A DNA stretch of 64,000 nt from CAWFKW01 sp963816535 (GTDB taxonomy: Bacteria; Bacteroidota; Ignavibacteria; Tepidaquicellales; OLB5). The notes beneath the pieces were generated by a model. The model saw only the letters and a program-made list of their open reading frames with translations. It was not told the DNA's origin and made no database searches. This document shows positions 8,765 through 17,364 of this stretch, piece by piece. The stretch is taken from positions 62,001 through 126,000 of the forward strand of contig CAWFKW010000006.1 in the NCBI GenBank assembly GCA_963816535.1, given 5' to 3'. The first letter of the stretch is position 1. Every line of letters begins with the position of its first letter. Made by a program: the position numbers and the translations under genes.

Positions 8765-8872
8765 CGCAGAGCCTTCCTGTAAATCCGGAATTTACTTCCT
8801 GATATAACCCAATTTTTGTTCGTTGATAGTATATTAATATCTGGGTATATTGACTGGAAATTATGCATATTT

Positions 8873-9514
8873 TTGGACTTTCTTAAGGAAATATTTAATT
8901 CGATATACGATGTTAAATCTCTGGTCATGTGGGCAGGTTATGTTGGGCTCTTTGCCATTATTTTTGCAGAAACCGGCTTGCTCGTCGGGTTTTTTTTACC
9001 GGGAGATTCTCTTTTGGTAACAGCCGGTCTGTTTGCTGCAACGGGGGAACTTAACATTCTTTATCTGAATTTGTTGTTGATACCCGCGGCCGTTTTAGGA
9101 AATTCGGCAGGTTACTGGATCGGCTATAAATCGGGCCCAAGGCTTTTTAAAAGGGAACAGTCTTTATTATTCCGAAAGGATTACCTGATCAAGACTAAGC
9201 TCTTTTACGAAAAACACGGCGCATCCACTATGATCATCACGCGCTTTATGCCTATACTTCGTACCTTCGCCCCGATAGTTGGCGGAATCGGACAGATGGG
9301 TTATAAGAAATTCACTTATTACAATGTAATTGGCGCCATAGGATGGATAATAAGTATGACGCTGATAGGGTTTTTCCTTGGAAGAACGATTCCGAATATT
9401 GATAAGCATATCGAGAAAGTAATTGTTGTAGTTGTTTTTATTTCTCTTCTGCCGGCTATAATTAAATATCTAAAGCATAAGTTTTCGAAGCATAAGCCTG
9501 CAGAAGAAGTTTAA
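8873..9514 (+). CDS. DedA-family membrane protein (SNARE-associated/VTT domain)
   Basis: DedA proteins are inner-membrane transporters linked to undecaprenyl-phosphate or phosphatidylethanolamine flipping and envelope homeostasis. The signatures are present: FAETGLLVGFFLPGDSLL with the conserved acidic and proline residues near residue 35, and TRFMPILRTFAPIVGGIGQM in the second half. Four to five hydrophobic segments are visible, with a basic tail. The frame has no ATG before 8926, which would cut into the first helix. TTG at 8873 gives a normal 213-residue protein starting LDFLKEIF; TTG at 8816 is possible but gives an unusual leader. It is followed 24 bp later by nuoG, so the two may be cotranscribed. 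Confidence 0.88.
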   Translation: MDFLKEIFNSIYDVKSLVMWAGYVGLFAIIFAETGLLVGFFLPGDSLLVTAGLFAATGELNILYLNLLLIPAAVLGNSAGYWIGYKSGPRLFKREQSLLFRKDYLIKTKLFYEKHGASTMIITRFMPILRTFAPIVGGIGQMGYKKFTYYNVIGAIGWIISMTLIGFFLGRTIPNIDKHIEKVIVVVVFISLLPAIIKYLKHKFSKHKPAEEV

Positions 9515-9538
9515 AATTAAAATTTATTTTTATATATA

Positions 9539-11224
9539 ATGTCAACATTCACATTAGACGGAACAATATTAGAATATAAACAGGGACAGACTATAATTGA
9601 AGCGGCCCGCGACGCAGGTATTGAGATACCGCATTTCTGCTGGCACCCCGCGCTTACCGTGGCGGGCAACTGCCGTATATGCCTTGTTGAAGTTGAGAAA
9701 GCTCCAAAAGGAATGATAGCCTGCTCCACGCAGGTTACAGACGGCATGGTTGTATTAACGAACAGCCCCAAAGCGGTTCATATGCGCAACGCTGTTATGG
9801 AATTTCTTTTGATAAACCATCCGCTCGATTGCCCCATATGCGATGAAGCGGGCGAGTGCAAGCTTCAGGATTATGCTTATAAATACAGCATAGGCGCCTC
9901 GCGCTTTGATGAAGAAAAAAATCATAAGGATAAGAGAGTAGAGCTTGGCCCAAACGTTATGTTCGACCAGGAAAGATGTATCAGCTGTTCGCGCTGCATC
10001 CGCTTCTGCGAGGAAGTTGCCAAAGAGCCGCAGCTTACATTTGTTAACAGGGGCGAGAAAGTAACTATCGAAACTTTCCCCGGCGAGAAGCTTGATAATC
10101 CGTATTCGATGAATGTTATAGACATATGCCCGGTTGGAGCGCTCACATCCCGCGATTTCCGTTTTAAAGCCAGGGTATGGGACATGTCGCATACCGATAG
10201 CATCTGCACAGGATGCGCCAGGGGCTGCAACATTAACATCTGGGTGAGAGATAACCAAATCCTCAGGCTCACGCCAAGAGAGAATATGGATGTGAACCAA
10301 TACTGGATGTGCGACCACGGCAGGCTTGATACGTTCAAGTTTGTTAACGATGCCAAAACCAGGGTGAACCAGCCGATGATGAGGCCGCTCGAAGCGGGTA
10401 TTTTAAACGACGGCGAAGAAGCGCTCCAGAGATGCGAATGGGACGACGCCATTGCAAGAGTAATTTCCGAATTAAAAAATTACGGTCCTGATGAAATTGC
10501 ATTTATCGCTTCCCCGTTTTCTACTCTAGAAGATAATTACGCTTTGAAAAAGTTCGCTGAAGAAGTAATTGGCTCAAAAAATATAGCGTATATCCCGGCG
10601 GCAACCGAAGGCTCTGAAGATGATATTTTGCTTCGCGCCGATAAGACTCCGAATTCAGCCGGATTGAAATTGCTCGGCATAGATCCTGTTGACGATGCAT
10701 TTGTTAATAAGATTAATAATAAGAATTTCAAACTTGTTTATATTATTAACGACAGCATTGGCAGGTTAGCCGGCGGCGAAGAGCTTTCGAGAAGCATTGA
10801 AGTAGGAATTTTGCACTTGAGTAATACAAACCCTCTCAGCAGAAAAGCGACTGTGATCCTCCCGGCATCATCTTATGCCGAAATAAACGGAACTTTTGTG
10901 AATTTTCAGGGCAGGGTGCAAAGGGTTAGGCCTGCAGTGGCCACTTTGGAACAGGAACGGCTTCCGGGCGAATTTGCGGTGAGCCGGCTTGATAAGTTCG
11001 GCGCGCCAAACGATAAATGGACAAAGGGCCCGAAGTTCAACGGCCGTCCGGTTTGGAAAGCTCTTACTCAGATAGCCAAAGCTATGGGAAGTGATTTTGG
11101 TTACGACACAACAGAAGACGTTTTTGACGACATTGCCGCTAAAGTTCCTGATCTTTCGGGATTGGATTACCAGGCCATCGGTTCTAAGGGCGTTTTGGCG
11201 GGACAGCCTGTAGCCGTTGAATAA
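9539..11224 (+). CDS. nuoG: NADH-quinone oxidoreductase subunit G-type iron-sulfur protein
   Basis: This 561-residue protein carries cluster motifs in the NuoG order: [2Fe-2S] C34-C45-C48-C62; the H94-C98-C101-C107 4Fe-4S set; the C147-C150-C153...C197 set; and C223-X2-C226-X3-C230-X27-C258, the N7-type motif found in only some complex I enzymes. A short molybdopterin-oxidoreductase-like domain follows, ending with the typical SRKATVILPASSYAE segment. It would pass electrons from NuoF to NuoI. No other nuo gene is in the window; the neighbours are dedA and argS. A related NAD-reducing hydrogenase or formate dehydrogenase subunit is possible but less likely given the C-terminal half. Confidence 0.85.
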   Translation: MSTFTLDGTILEYKQGQTIIEAARDAGIEIPHFCWHPALTVAGNCRICLVEVEKAPKGMIACSTQVTDGMVVLTNSPKAVHMRNAVMEFLLINHPLDCPICDEAGECKLQDYAYKYSIGASRFDEEKNHKDKRVELGPNVMFDQERCISCSRCIRFCEEVAKEPQLTFVNRGEKVTIETFPGEKLDNPYSMNVIDICPVGALTSRDFRFKARVWDMSHTDSICTGCARGCNINIWVRDNQILRLTPRENMDVNQYWMCDHGRLDTFKFVNDAKTRVNQPMMRPLEAGILNDGEEALQRCEWDDAIARVISELKNYGPDEIAFIASPFSTLEDNYALKKFAEEVIGSKNIAYIPAATEGSEDDILLRADKTPNSAGLKLLGIDPVDDAFVNKINNKNFKLVYIINDSIGRLAGGEELSRSIEVGILHLSNTNPLSRKATVILPASSYAEINGTFVNFQGRVQRVRPAVATLEQERLPGEFAVSRLDKFGAPNDKWTKGPKFNGRPVWKALTQIAKAMGSDFGYDTTEDVFDDIAAKVPDLSGLDYQAIGSKGVLAGQPVAVE

Positions 11225-11275
11225 ATTCTATCGGGCAACTTCGTTTTCCGCCATTTATTTTAAATGAATATTTAG

Positions 11276-11306
11276 AAAACCTGCCCGCCTTTGGCGGGTG
11301 GGTTTT
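11276..11306. terminator. Strong 14-bp hairpin with T-run between nuoG and argS, overlapping the argS start region
   Basis: AAAACCTGCCCGCC (11276-11289), loop TTT and GGCGGGTGGGTTTT (11293-11306) form a 14-bp stem with two G-U pairs in RNA, followed by another T. It would terminate nuoG transcription, yet the only plausible argS starts are TTG in its loop (11291) or TTG at its very end (11306). The CCCGCC-TTT-GGCGGG core also occurs at 56400 and 56449, so it may be a repeat insertion. Confidence 0.6.
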
Positions 11307-12982
11307 TGAATTTAGAAACAATATTGAGCGCAATAAAAAACCATATAACCGCTAAAATAAATTCAGCGCTGGAGAAATTAAATTTTTCGGACGTTGATTT
11401 TGCAATCGAGCGCCCCAAAGATGAATCGCATGGCGATTTTTCTTCCAATGTAGCTATGATAATTGCTAAACAGGAAAAGAAAAATCCAAGAGAGCTTGCC
11501 GGGAAGATAATTGAAAATCTTGGCGTACCTGATAATTTTATTTCACGGGCAGATGTTGCAGGGCCCGGCTTCATAAATTTTTTTGTTGATGACAATTATT
11601 ATAAAACTGAGCTTGGCAGAATGCTTGAATCAGGCGGCGCTTACGGCAGGATGGATGCTTTTAAAGGCAAAACGGCAAATATCGAATGGGTTAGCGCAAA
11701 TCCAACAGGGCCGCTCCATGCCGGACACGGGCGCCACATTGCGCTTGGCAAAGCGGTCGCAAATCTGCTTGAATGGTCGGGCTACAAGCTCATGCGTGAA
11801 TACTATTATAACAACGCGGGCAAACAAATGGATAATCTTGCAAAATCTGTTTATGCAAGATACCGCGGACTCTTTGAACCTGAATATCCTTTCCCGGAAG
11901 ATGGTTACGTTGGCGAGTACATATTTACCATTGCTGAGGTTATTAAACAGGAATACGGCGATAAGCTGATCAATACACCGGATGATTTTGTTTTTAAAAA
12001 AGCGGGTGAGAACTGGTGCTTTAAATCGATTAAGAACACTCTTGCAAGGCTGGGAATAAAGCATGATGTGTTTTATAACGAATCTTCGCTATACGAAAGC
12101 GGGAAGATAAATGAAGCGCTGGCTGAGTTTAAAAGCAAAGGCCTTTCGTACGAAAAAGACGGCGCGGTTTGGCTAAAGACTTCCGAATTACTAAAAGATA
12201 AGAAAGACGCGGAAGATAAAGTAATTGTAAAATCTTCCGGCGAACCAACTTACCGCATGCCGGATATGGCTTATCATGCCGATAAAGTAAAAAGGGGATT
12301 TGATAAAATAGTTGATATTTTCGGCGCCGACCATGGCGATACATATAAAGAAGTGCTGGCGGGAGTGGGAGCGCTTGGTTGTGATATTTCAAAGATCAAA
12401 GTCATTATCCACCAGATGGTTACTTTCGTACAGGATGGCAAGCCTGTTAAAATGAGCAAGCGCTCCGATAATGTTTATTACCTTGACGACCTGCTGGATG
12501 ATGTTGGCGTTGATGTTGCCCAGTTCTTTTTTGTGATGCGCAGCGCTAACACGCATTTAGAATTTGACGTTAAGCTGGCCAAAGAACAATCTGATAAAAA
12601 TCCCGTATTCTATTTGCAGTATGCTTTTGCAAGAATATCAGGCATACTTAGAAATGCCAAAGAGATTTTGCCGGAGTATGAAAAAGCCGGCGCAAAGGGA
12701 TTCAATTTATTAAATGAACCGGATGAGATAAATTTACGCAGAGTTCTGGCGGCATTCCCGGATAACGTTGAAAACGCCGCAGCAACGCTCGAACCGCACA
12801 AAATTATAACATATTTAAATCAGGTTTCTGAAGCTTATCACAAGTTTTATCATAATAACAGGGTAATTGACGCTGATAACAAAGAGCTATCATACCAGAG
12901 ATTAAAACTTTGCGAAGCCGCTAAAATTGTTCTTAAGAATGGATTTGATATCATTGGGATTTCAGCGCCGGAGAGAATGTGA
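11306..12982 (+). CDS. argS: Arginyl-tRNA synthetase
   Basis: ArgS charges tRNA-Arg. The class I signature is in PTGPLHAGHGRH (HAGH variant of HIGH), and VKMSKRSDN supplies the KMSKS-type loop. The N-terminal additive domain and the C-terminal anticodon-binding domain (YLQYAFARISGILRN onward) are both present. Length from TTG at 11306 is 558 residues, normal for the family. TTG at 11291 would add MAGGF, encoded by the hairpin arm, and no ATG is available before the conserved core. The start is therefore uncertain but lies at or just after the hairpin at 11276-11306. Confidence 0.93.
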   Translation: MNLETILSAIKNHITAKINSALEKLNFSDVDFAIERPKDESHGDFSSNVAMIIAKQEKKNPRELAGKIIENLGVPDNFISRADVAGPGFINFFVDDNYYKTELGRMLESGGAYGRMDAFKGKTANIEWVSANPTGPLHAGHGRHIALGKAVANLLEWSGYKLMREYYYNNAGKQMDNLAKSVYARYRGLFEPEYPFPEDGYVGEYIFTIAEVIKQEYGDKLINTPDDFVFKKAGENWCFKSIKNTLARLGIKHDVFYNESSLYESGKINEALAEFKSKGLSYEKDGAVWLKTSELLKDKKDAEDKVIVKSSGEPTYRMPDMAYHADKVKRGFDKIVDIFGADHGDTYKEVLAGVGALGCDISKIKVIIHQMVTFVQDGKPVKMSKRSDNVYYLDDLLDDVGVDVAQFFFVMRSANTHLEFDVKLAKEQSDKNPVFYLQYAFARISGILRNAKEILPEYEKAGAKGFNLLNEPDEINLRRVLAAFPDNVENAAATLEPHKIITYLNQVSEAYHKFYHNNRVIDADNKELSYQRLKLCEAAKIVLKNGFDIIGISAPERM

Positions 12983-12989
12983 TGATGGG

Positions 12990-13020
12990 ATTGCGGAATT
13001 CGGATTGTTGATTGCGGATT
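12990..13020. repeat. Short imperfect tandem repeat after argS
   Basis: Units of the form ATTGCGGATT/ATTCGGATTGTTG recur three times just after the argS stop. It is one of several low-copy tandem repeats placed directly after stop codons in this window. Confidence 0.45.
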
Positions 13021-13159
13021 GAAAAAACCTGGGCCTATTAGTTAACCTAGAATCGACTCTGAAAGGAAATTAGCTTGCCGGCTAAAATATTCCTGACGCT
13101 GCCCTTTTTTATTCTTTTAATCCATAATTTTTGATGAATATAATAGTTCTATCTTCCTT

Positions 13160-14302
13160 CTATTTTTTTGTCCCTATAAACAGATAAGTATTTTCATAGA
13201 CGTAATTATCCGGTTGTATCACCAGATAGTTATCGTTATTAATTGCAAACAAAATAAATGCATCATAGTCATAGGGACTATGATAAGGCGTTAACATCAG
13301 CTCTTTGCTTGGTTTATTTCCATTCCAGTTAATTATCCCCACTCCTGTTTGAAAAATACTATGGTCAGTTTGAGCAATTAAGATAAAATTCTGTAGATCC
13401 ATTCCCGCCAAACCAGCAATTGTTACTGACTTATATAAATATCTAATCTTATCATTGAAACAGAAATAATCTGTAAAACCTGAACCGGTAAAATATTTCA
13501 TGCATATAGGAAAGGAAGTCTCAGAAGCGGGATAAAAAAGCTCCATTCCCAGAGTATGACCTCCAAGTTCAAGCAGAAACTTCTGATCCAAACCATAAAC
13601 GTAGTCATATGTTCTTATGAAACCAGTGTTTTGGAATTCATAAAGAGACACTTCAACAGCAAATGTATCTATTTGTTTTGCCCCAATATATCGCATCTTG
13701 TTATCATCTGATAAAAACAAATAATCCGGGTTGAATGCTGAATCACCATAAGCATAATTTGTGATTTTTTGCCCATCAAATTTGCAAATCCCAAATTGGG
13801 AACATGTCCAAATCTCATTTGAGCTGACTGCGCAACCCCATATAAAACGGGTATTGGACGGGTTAACTATTACATTTGAAACATGTGTTTCAAATCCGGC
13901 ACCATTCCATTTTATTATGGTTAGCTTGTTGTCATAAAGTCCTGACCCGAAAAGATAAACTTCGCTATTTGATAAACCCTTTATATCATTGAGGTAATAA
14001 TCACCTGCATAAAAAATGGAAGTATTGCCGCCGGAAACCTTATAAAGCGAACGGTTATAGTTATTAAGAAGAAAAATATTTCCAGTGTCCTGGGCCCAAA
14101 TACCGGCAAAACCACGATAATAAACGTTTTCGGCCCGCCAGTTGAAACGAGCGGAATCAAATTCACTTACAGGCGCTGTTTTTACCGGATTATCATCGCT
14201 GCAGGAAGAAAATAGAAAAGTTAAAATTATAAGATTAGCTAAAGCTAAGGTTTTTAGCCAGATGGAATATGAGGTTTTAGGATTTTTGCTCCCTTGAGGC
14301 AT
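13160..14302 (-). CDS. Hypothetical lipoprotein with probable beta-propeller fold
   Basis: This 380-residue protein has a long N-region, a hydrophobic stretch (LANLIILTFLF) and a lipobox LFSSC with C34 as the likely lipidated cysteine, followed by SDDNP. It is therefore an exported lipoprotein, and the Asp pair after the Cys may influence sorting. The rest consists of repeated short beta-strand-like units (GIWAQDTGNIFLLNN, SNEIWTCSQFGICKFDG) resembling propeller blades in Ignavibacteria hypothetical proteins. No catalytic motif was recognised. It is AT-rich relative to its neighbours and stands alone, convergent with argS and 150 bp from the parB end. Confidence 0.7.
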   Translation of the reverse strand: MPQGSKNPKTSYSIWLKTLALANLIILTFLFSSCSDDNPVKTAPVSEFDSARFNWRAENVYYRGFAGIWAQDTGNIFLLNNYNRSLYKVSGGNTSIFYAGDYYLNDIKGLSNSEVYLFGSGLYDNKLTIIKWNGAGFETHVSNVIVNPSNTRFIWGCAVSSNEIWTCSQFGICKFDGQKITNYAYGDSAFNPDYLFLSDDNKMRYIGAKQIDTFAVEVSLYEFQNTGFIRTYDYVYGLDQKFLLELGGHTLGMELFYPASETSFPICMKYFTGSGFTDYFCFNDKIRYLYKSVTIAGLAGMDLQNFILIAQTDHSIFQTGVGIINWNGNKPSKELMLTPYHSPYDYDAFILFAINNDNYLVIQPDNYVYENTYLFIGTKK

Positions 14303-14423
14303 AATTGTTGTTCTTAACTCAAATGAAACAGGATTATTATTTATTCAAATATAAACCTTCAATAAAGGAGGGTTCCTATGATATGCGTCAGTTCAAAAAA
14401 TGATAATTATCAGCAACAGGACT

Positions 14424-14444
14424 GTCTCACGTCTGCCGTCTCAC
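14424..14444. repeat. 21-nt dispersed repeat, copy 1 (minus orientation)
   Basis: GTCTCACGTCTGCCGTCTCA plus a final C is the exact reverse complement of 42489-42509. Each copy lies just past a stop codon (parB here, ftsY there). A further CTCAC unit follows, consistent with decay of a 14-nt tandem repeat. Confidence 0.75.
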
Positions 14445-14455
14445 CTCTCACATAA

Positions 14456-15370
14456 TTACTTTTTGCACAAATCAATAATTCTCTCTAAATCTTCGGCGGT
14501 AAAATACTCTATTATAATTTGCCCTTTGGTTGGCGAGGTCGGATTCAATCTTACTTTTGTGCCGAAGTGTTCGCGGAATTTTTCTTCGAGGAAATTTATT
14601 GCGGCCTTATTCTGGTCGGTGATCTCATAAATTTTCTTGTGTCTTGGCTGTTTTTTTAGCTTTTTGGTTAACTCTTCTGATTTTCTTACCGATAAGTTCT
14701 CGCCTAGTATTCTCTTCCAAAGCAAATGCTGGTCAACTTCGCTTTCAGCTGTTAATATGGCTCTTGCATGCCCTTCGGTAATTTCTCCTTTGCGAAGGCT
14801 CTCTTTTATTTCATCGGGCAGCTTTAACATCCTCAGATAATTTGTAACTGCGCTGCGCGACTTACCGACTTTTTCCGATACCTGTTCCTGCGTTAAGCGG
14901 CACTCTTCAATTAATCTCTGGTAACCCTCCGCGACCTCAATTGCATTCAGGTCTTTTCTCTGGATATTTTCAACAAGCGCTATCTCTAGCAGGTCCTCTT
15001 TGGAATTAACGTCCATTACATAAGCGGGTATCTTATCCAATCCCGCGAGCTTTGATGCTCTTAGCCTGCGCTCGCCGGTAATAAGTTCATAACTTCCGTC
15101 GTCAGTCTTACGTACGGTAATTGCCTGTATAACTCCTTTTTGCCTTATCGATTCCGAAAGCTCTTTCATTTCAGCTTCATCAAAAAGGTGGCGCGGCTGA
15201 AACGGATTTGTCTTTATATTATCTACCGGTAAATAAAGTATGGACTCTTCGATTTTCGGATTAAGCTCGGTTACATTTGCCGCCGTCTCCGGTTCAATGC
15301 TTGCCGGTGAACCCCCGAATAAAACGTCAAGGCCCTTTCCAAGGCCGCCTTTTGATTTTTCCTTAGTCAT
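14456..15370 (-). CDS. parB: Chromosome-partitioning protein ParB (Spo0J family)
   Basis: ParB binds parS sites, spreads as a CTP-dependent clamp and works with ParA to segregate the chromosome origin. From ATG at 15370 it has 304 residues. The N-terminal GLGKGLDVLFGG box for ParA contact is present, followed by the CTPase/ParB-N domain with TNPFQPRHLF and the ITGERRLRASKLAG CTP-binding box near residue 105, then the helix-turn-helix (LTQEQVSEKVGKSRSAVTNYL) and a C-terminal dimer domain. A GTG two codons earlier overlaps the parA stop. No consensus parS (TGTTTCACGTGAAACA) was found in the window. Confidence 0.95.
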   Translation of the reverse strand: MTKEKSKGGLGKGLDVLFGGSPASIEPETAANVTELNPKIEESILYLPVDNIKTNPFQPRHLFDEAEMKELSESIRQKGVIQAITVRKTDDGSYELITGERRLRASKLAGLDKIPAYVMDVNSKEDLLEIALVENIQRKDLNAIEVAEGYQRLIEECRLTQEQVSEKVGKSRSAVTNYLRMLKLPDEIKESLRKGEITEGHARAILTAESEVDQHLLWKRILGENLSVRKSEELTKKLKKQPRHKKIYEITDQNKAAINFLEEKFREHFGTKVRLNPTSPTKGQIIIEYFTAEDLERIIDLCKK

Positions 15371-15372
15371 GT

Positions 15373-16248
15373 TCACTTAATGTTGTTTTCGGTAATACCG
15401 CCCGCGGAGCTTTCGTTCTTATTTATCACTTCAAATGTCGGAGCGTCGTATGTTAATATATTATCGAACTTCTGCATGCTTTCCATTCCGTTGCGCTTCA
15501 GGAATTCATTTGCTAGCTCGGTGTAATTCCTTGAGCCTATCGAAAACGGATCATAAACAACAACAGGTTTCCCGAATGAAGGCGATTCGCTTATCTTTAT
15601 ATTGCGCATTACTTTTACAGCGTAAACCTTGTCGGTAAAATACTTTTCCATTTCCTGCGCAACCTGGTGCGAAAGCTTCAGGCGCGTATCGAACATCGTT
15701 AACAGGTAGCCCTCAATTTCAAGGCGCTGGTTAAGTCTCGTCTTGACCATCTTAATAGTGTTGAGCAGCAGCGTCAGGCCCTCCAATGCGTAATACTCGC
15801 ATTGCACGGGTATCAAAACTGAATCGGAAGCCACAAGCGAATTCAGAGTTATTAAGCTTAGCGACGGCGGGCAATCTATAAATACAAAATCGAATTGCTC
15901 CTTTATTCCCGCCAGACGGTTTTTAAGAATGTACTCCCTGCTTTCCATGCCGACCAGCTCAATTTCCACGCCAACCAGATTTATATTGGATTTAATGATG
16001 TAGAGATTGTTAACCTCGGTTTCCGAAATGCAGCTTTGCGGTTCTTTGCTGCCAATTAAAAGCTCATAGACCGAATTTTCCATTGATGAATTTTTCAGTC
16101 CAAGCCCCGACGTTGCATTTGACTGCGGGTCAATATCTACCAGCAGGGTCCTGCATCCGGCCAGCGCAAGCGAAGCGCATAGGTTCACCGCCGTCGTTGT
16201 TTTCCCGACTCCGCCTTTTTGATTTGCTATTGAAATTATCTTTGACAA
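15373..16248 (-). CDS. parA: Chromosome-partitioning ATPase ParA (Soj family)
   Basis: The 291-residue Walker-type ATPase has the deviant Walker A motif NQKGGVGKTTTAVNL (residues 8-22) with the signature lysine, Walker A' in LLVDIDPQSNATSG, and Walker B in FVFIDCPPSLSL. It drives origin movement by binding nucleoid DNA as an ATP dimer and is stimulated by ParB. The C-terminus carries a short acidic/Asn-rich tail. parA directly precedes parB and the genes touch or overlap, indicating one operon. No rsmG/mnmG genes, which often accompany parAB near the origin, are in the window. Confidence 0.95.
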   Translation of the reverse strand: MSKIISIANQKGGVGKTTTAVNLCASLALAGCRTLLVDIDPQSNATSGLGLKNSSMENSVYELLIGSKEPQSCISETEVNNLYIIKSNINLVGVEIELVGMESREYILKNRLAGIKEQFDFVFIDCPPSLSLITLNSLVASDSVLIPVQCEYYALEGLTLLLNTIKMVKTRLNQRLEIEGYLLTMFDTRLKLSHQVAQEMEKYFTDKVYAVKVMRNIKISESPSFGKPVVVYDPFSIGSRNYTELANEFLKRNGMESMQKFDNILTYDAPTFEVINKNESSAGGITENNIK

Positions 16249-16264
16249 AAAATCTTATAATTTG

Positions 16265-16942
16265 TTAAATCTCGATCGATTCGCCGAACGGAATGACCGT
16301 ACATTTCTTTCCAATTGATTCGACTTTGCGTTTAAATTCATTCGGGTCGGCATTAATTACGTCAAACGTATTATAATGCATAGGGATAGCCAGCTTTGGA
16401 TTCAAAAACTCTATTGCCTTAACCGCATCGTCAATTCCCATAGTAAAATTATCGCCGATCGGTACAATTGCGGCGTCAAGCGGAGTCATCTCGCCAATAA
16501 GCTTCATATCCATGAACAATCCCGTATCGCCGGCATGATAAATATTTTTCCCTTCCAAGGTTAACACTACGCCGGCAGGCTCGCCCATGTATACTCCTTC
16601 ATCGGTGGAGGAACCATGATGCGCTATTGTAAATTTTATTCTCCCAAACGGAAAATTGAATCCGCCGCCTATGTGAACGCCATGGGCCTTAAAACCTTTG
16701 CCCTGCATGTATTCAGCCATCTCAAATACGGATATTATTGTGGAGTCATTGTTCCTGGCAATCTCTTCGGTATCGCCAAAGTGGTCTCCGTGAGCGTGCG
16801 TAAGCACAATATAATCAGCCTTAATATCAGCAGATTTAACTTTTGCATGCTTGTTTCCGTTAATGAACGGGTCGATTATGATATTGTGAGCGCCGGTTTT
16901 TATTTCAAAGGCGGAGTGCCCGTGATATGTTATTCTTGCCAT
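16265..16942 (-). CDS. Metallo-beta-lactamase-fold metal-dependent hydrolase, UPF0173 type
   Basis: This compact 225-residue metallo-hydrolase has ITYHGHSAFEIK at the N-terminus, the metal-binding HAHGDHFGD motif (residues 50-58), later HHGSSTDEG, HAGDTGLFMDM and a terminal AIPMHYNTFDV. This order is typical of the UPF0173/YtkL group, whose physiological substrate is poorly defined; some members are linked to lactonase or nuclease-like activity. It is cytoplasmic, with no signal peptide. It lies 16 bp upstream of parA on the same strand and could be cotranscribed with parAB. Confidence 0.88.
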   Translation of the reverse strand: MARITYHGHSAFEIKTGAHNIIIDPFINGNKHAKVKSADIKADYIVLTHAHGDHFGDTEEIARNNDSTIISVFEMAEYMQGKGFKAHGVHIGGGFNFPFGRIKFTIAHHGSSTDEGVYMGEPAGVVLTLEGKNIYHAGDTGLFMDMKLIGEMTPLDAAIVPIGDNFTMGIDDAVKAIEFLNPKLAIPMHYNTFDVINADPNEFKRKVESIGKKCTVIPFGESIEI

Positions 16943-17013
16943 TTCAAAATAGATGTTTTGGGAAGTTCATGCAAAGTTATCATATTAATTTCTCTTATTC
17001 AATTTAGCAATAT

Positions 17014-17322
17014 TTACCTGAACGAAAAAAACATGATAACGTATAACGCTATCCCCAAACTTGCTGTAATTCTGTGATAAATCCCGCCTTTTTTGCCGAA
17101 TGGCAGTGCAAGCATTGTTAATAATGAAGTTAAACACAATATAAATTGCGCCGATAACAGAGGAAGATAAAACAGGATCATGGTGAGGTTCAGAATTATC
17201 GCTATGAAGATCGCCTGGTGAGTTATTTTCTTCATTGAGATCTTTCTGTAGTGAAGCGCCCAGCCAATAAGGTAGTTGATAAGGTAAACGAGAACCCCGG
17301 ATATCATGAGCGCTCTAAGCAA
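17014..17322 (-). CDS. Small hypothetical membrane protein
   Basis: The 102 residues contain three to four hydrophobic segments (about residues 5-22, 36-55, 57-75 and 84-101) separated by short basic loops (HYRKISMKK, FGKKGG), which predicts a cytoplasmic-membrane protein. It has no motif I recognise. It sits between the UPF0173 hydrolase and the nitroreductase on the same strand, with gaps of 71 and 42 bp. Coding is supported by the length of the frame, the membrane pattern and the fit in the gene row, not by homology. Confidence 0.6.
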   Translation of the reverse strand: MLRALMISGVLVYLINYLIGWALHYRKISMKKITHQAIFIAIILNLTMILFYLPLLSAQFILCLTSLLTMLALPFGKKGGIYHRITASLGIALYVIMFFSFR

Positions 17323-17364
17323 CAGAGAAATTCACCTCATTCTTTATTCTGCAATAAGAGTTTC

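Larger units (their letters stand above)
8484..8872. other. Divergent intergenic region with palindromic repeats
   Basis: This gap separates the minus-strand glycosyltransferase from the plus-strand dedA gene. It contains a repeat-type palindrome near 8581-8613 (CCCCCTTC...GAAGGGGG arms), a small hairpin GTCCGC-CTGGT-GCGGAC next to it, two copies of TGTAACAAAAT about 95 bp apart, and an inverted repeat TGTAAG-N8-CTTACA at 8745-8764. No convincing gene or consensus promoter was seen. Confidence 0.55.

Noticed and set aside
8701..8928. Minus-strand 75-residue ORF
   Set aside because: It covers the start of dedA on the other strand, has no recognisable features and no ribosome site.
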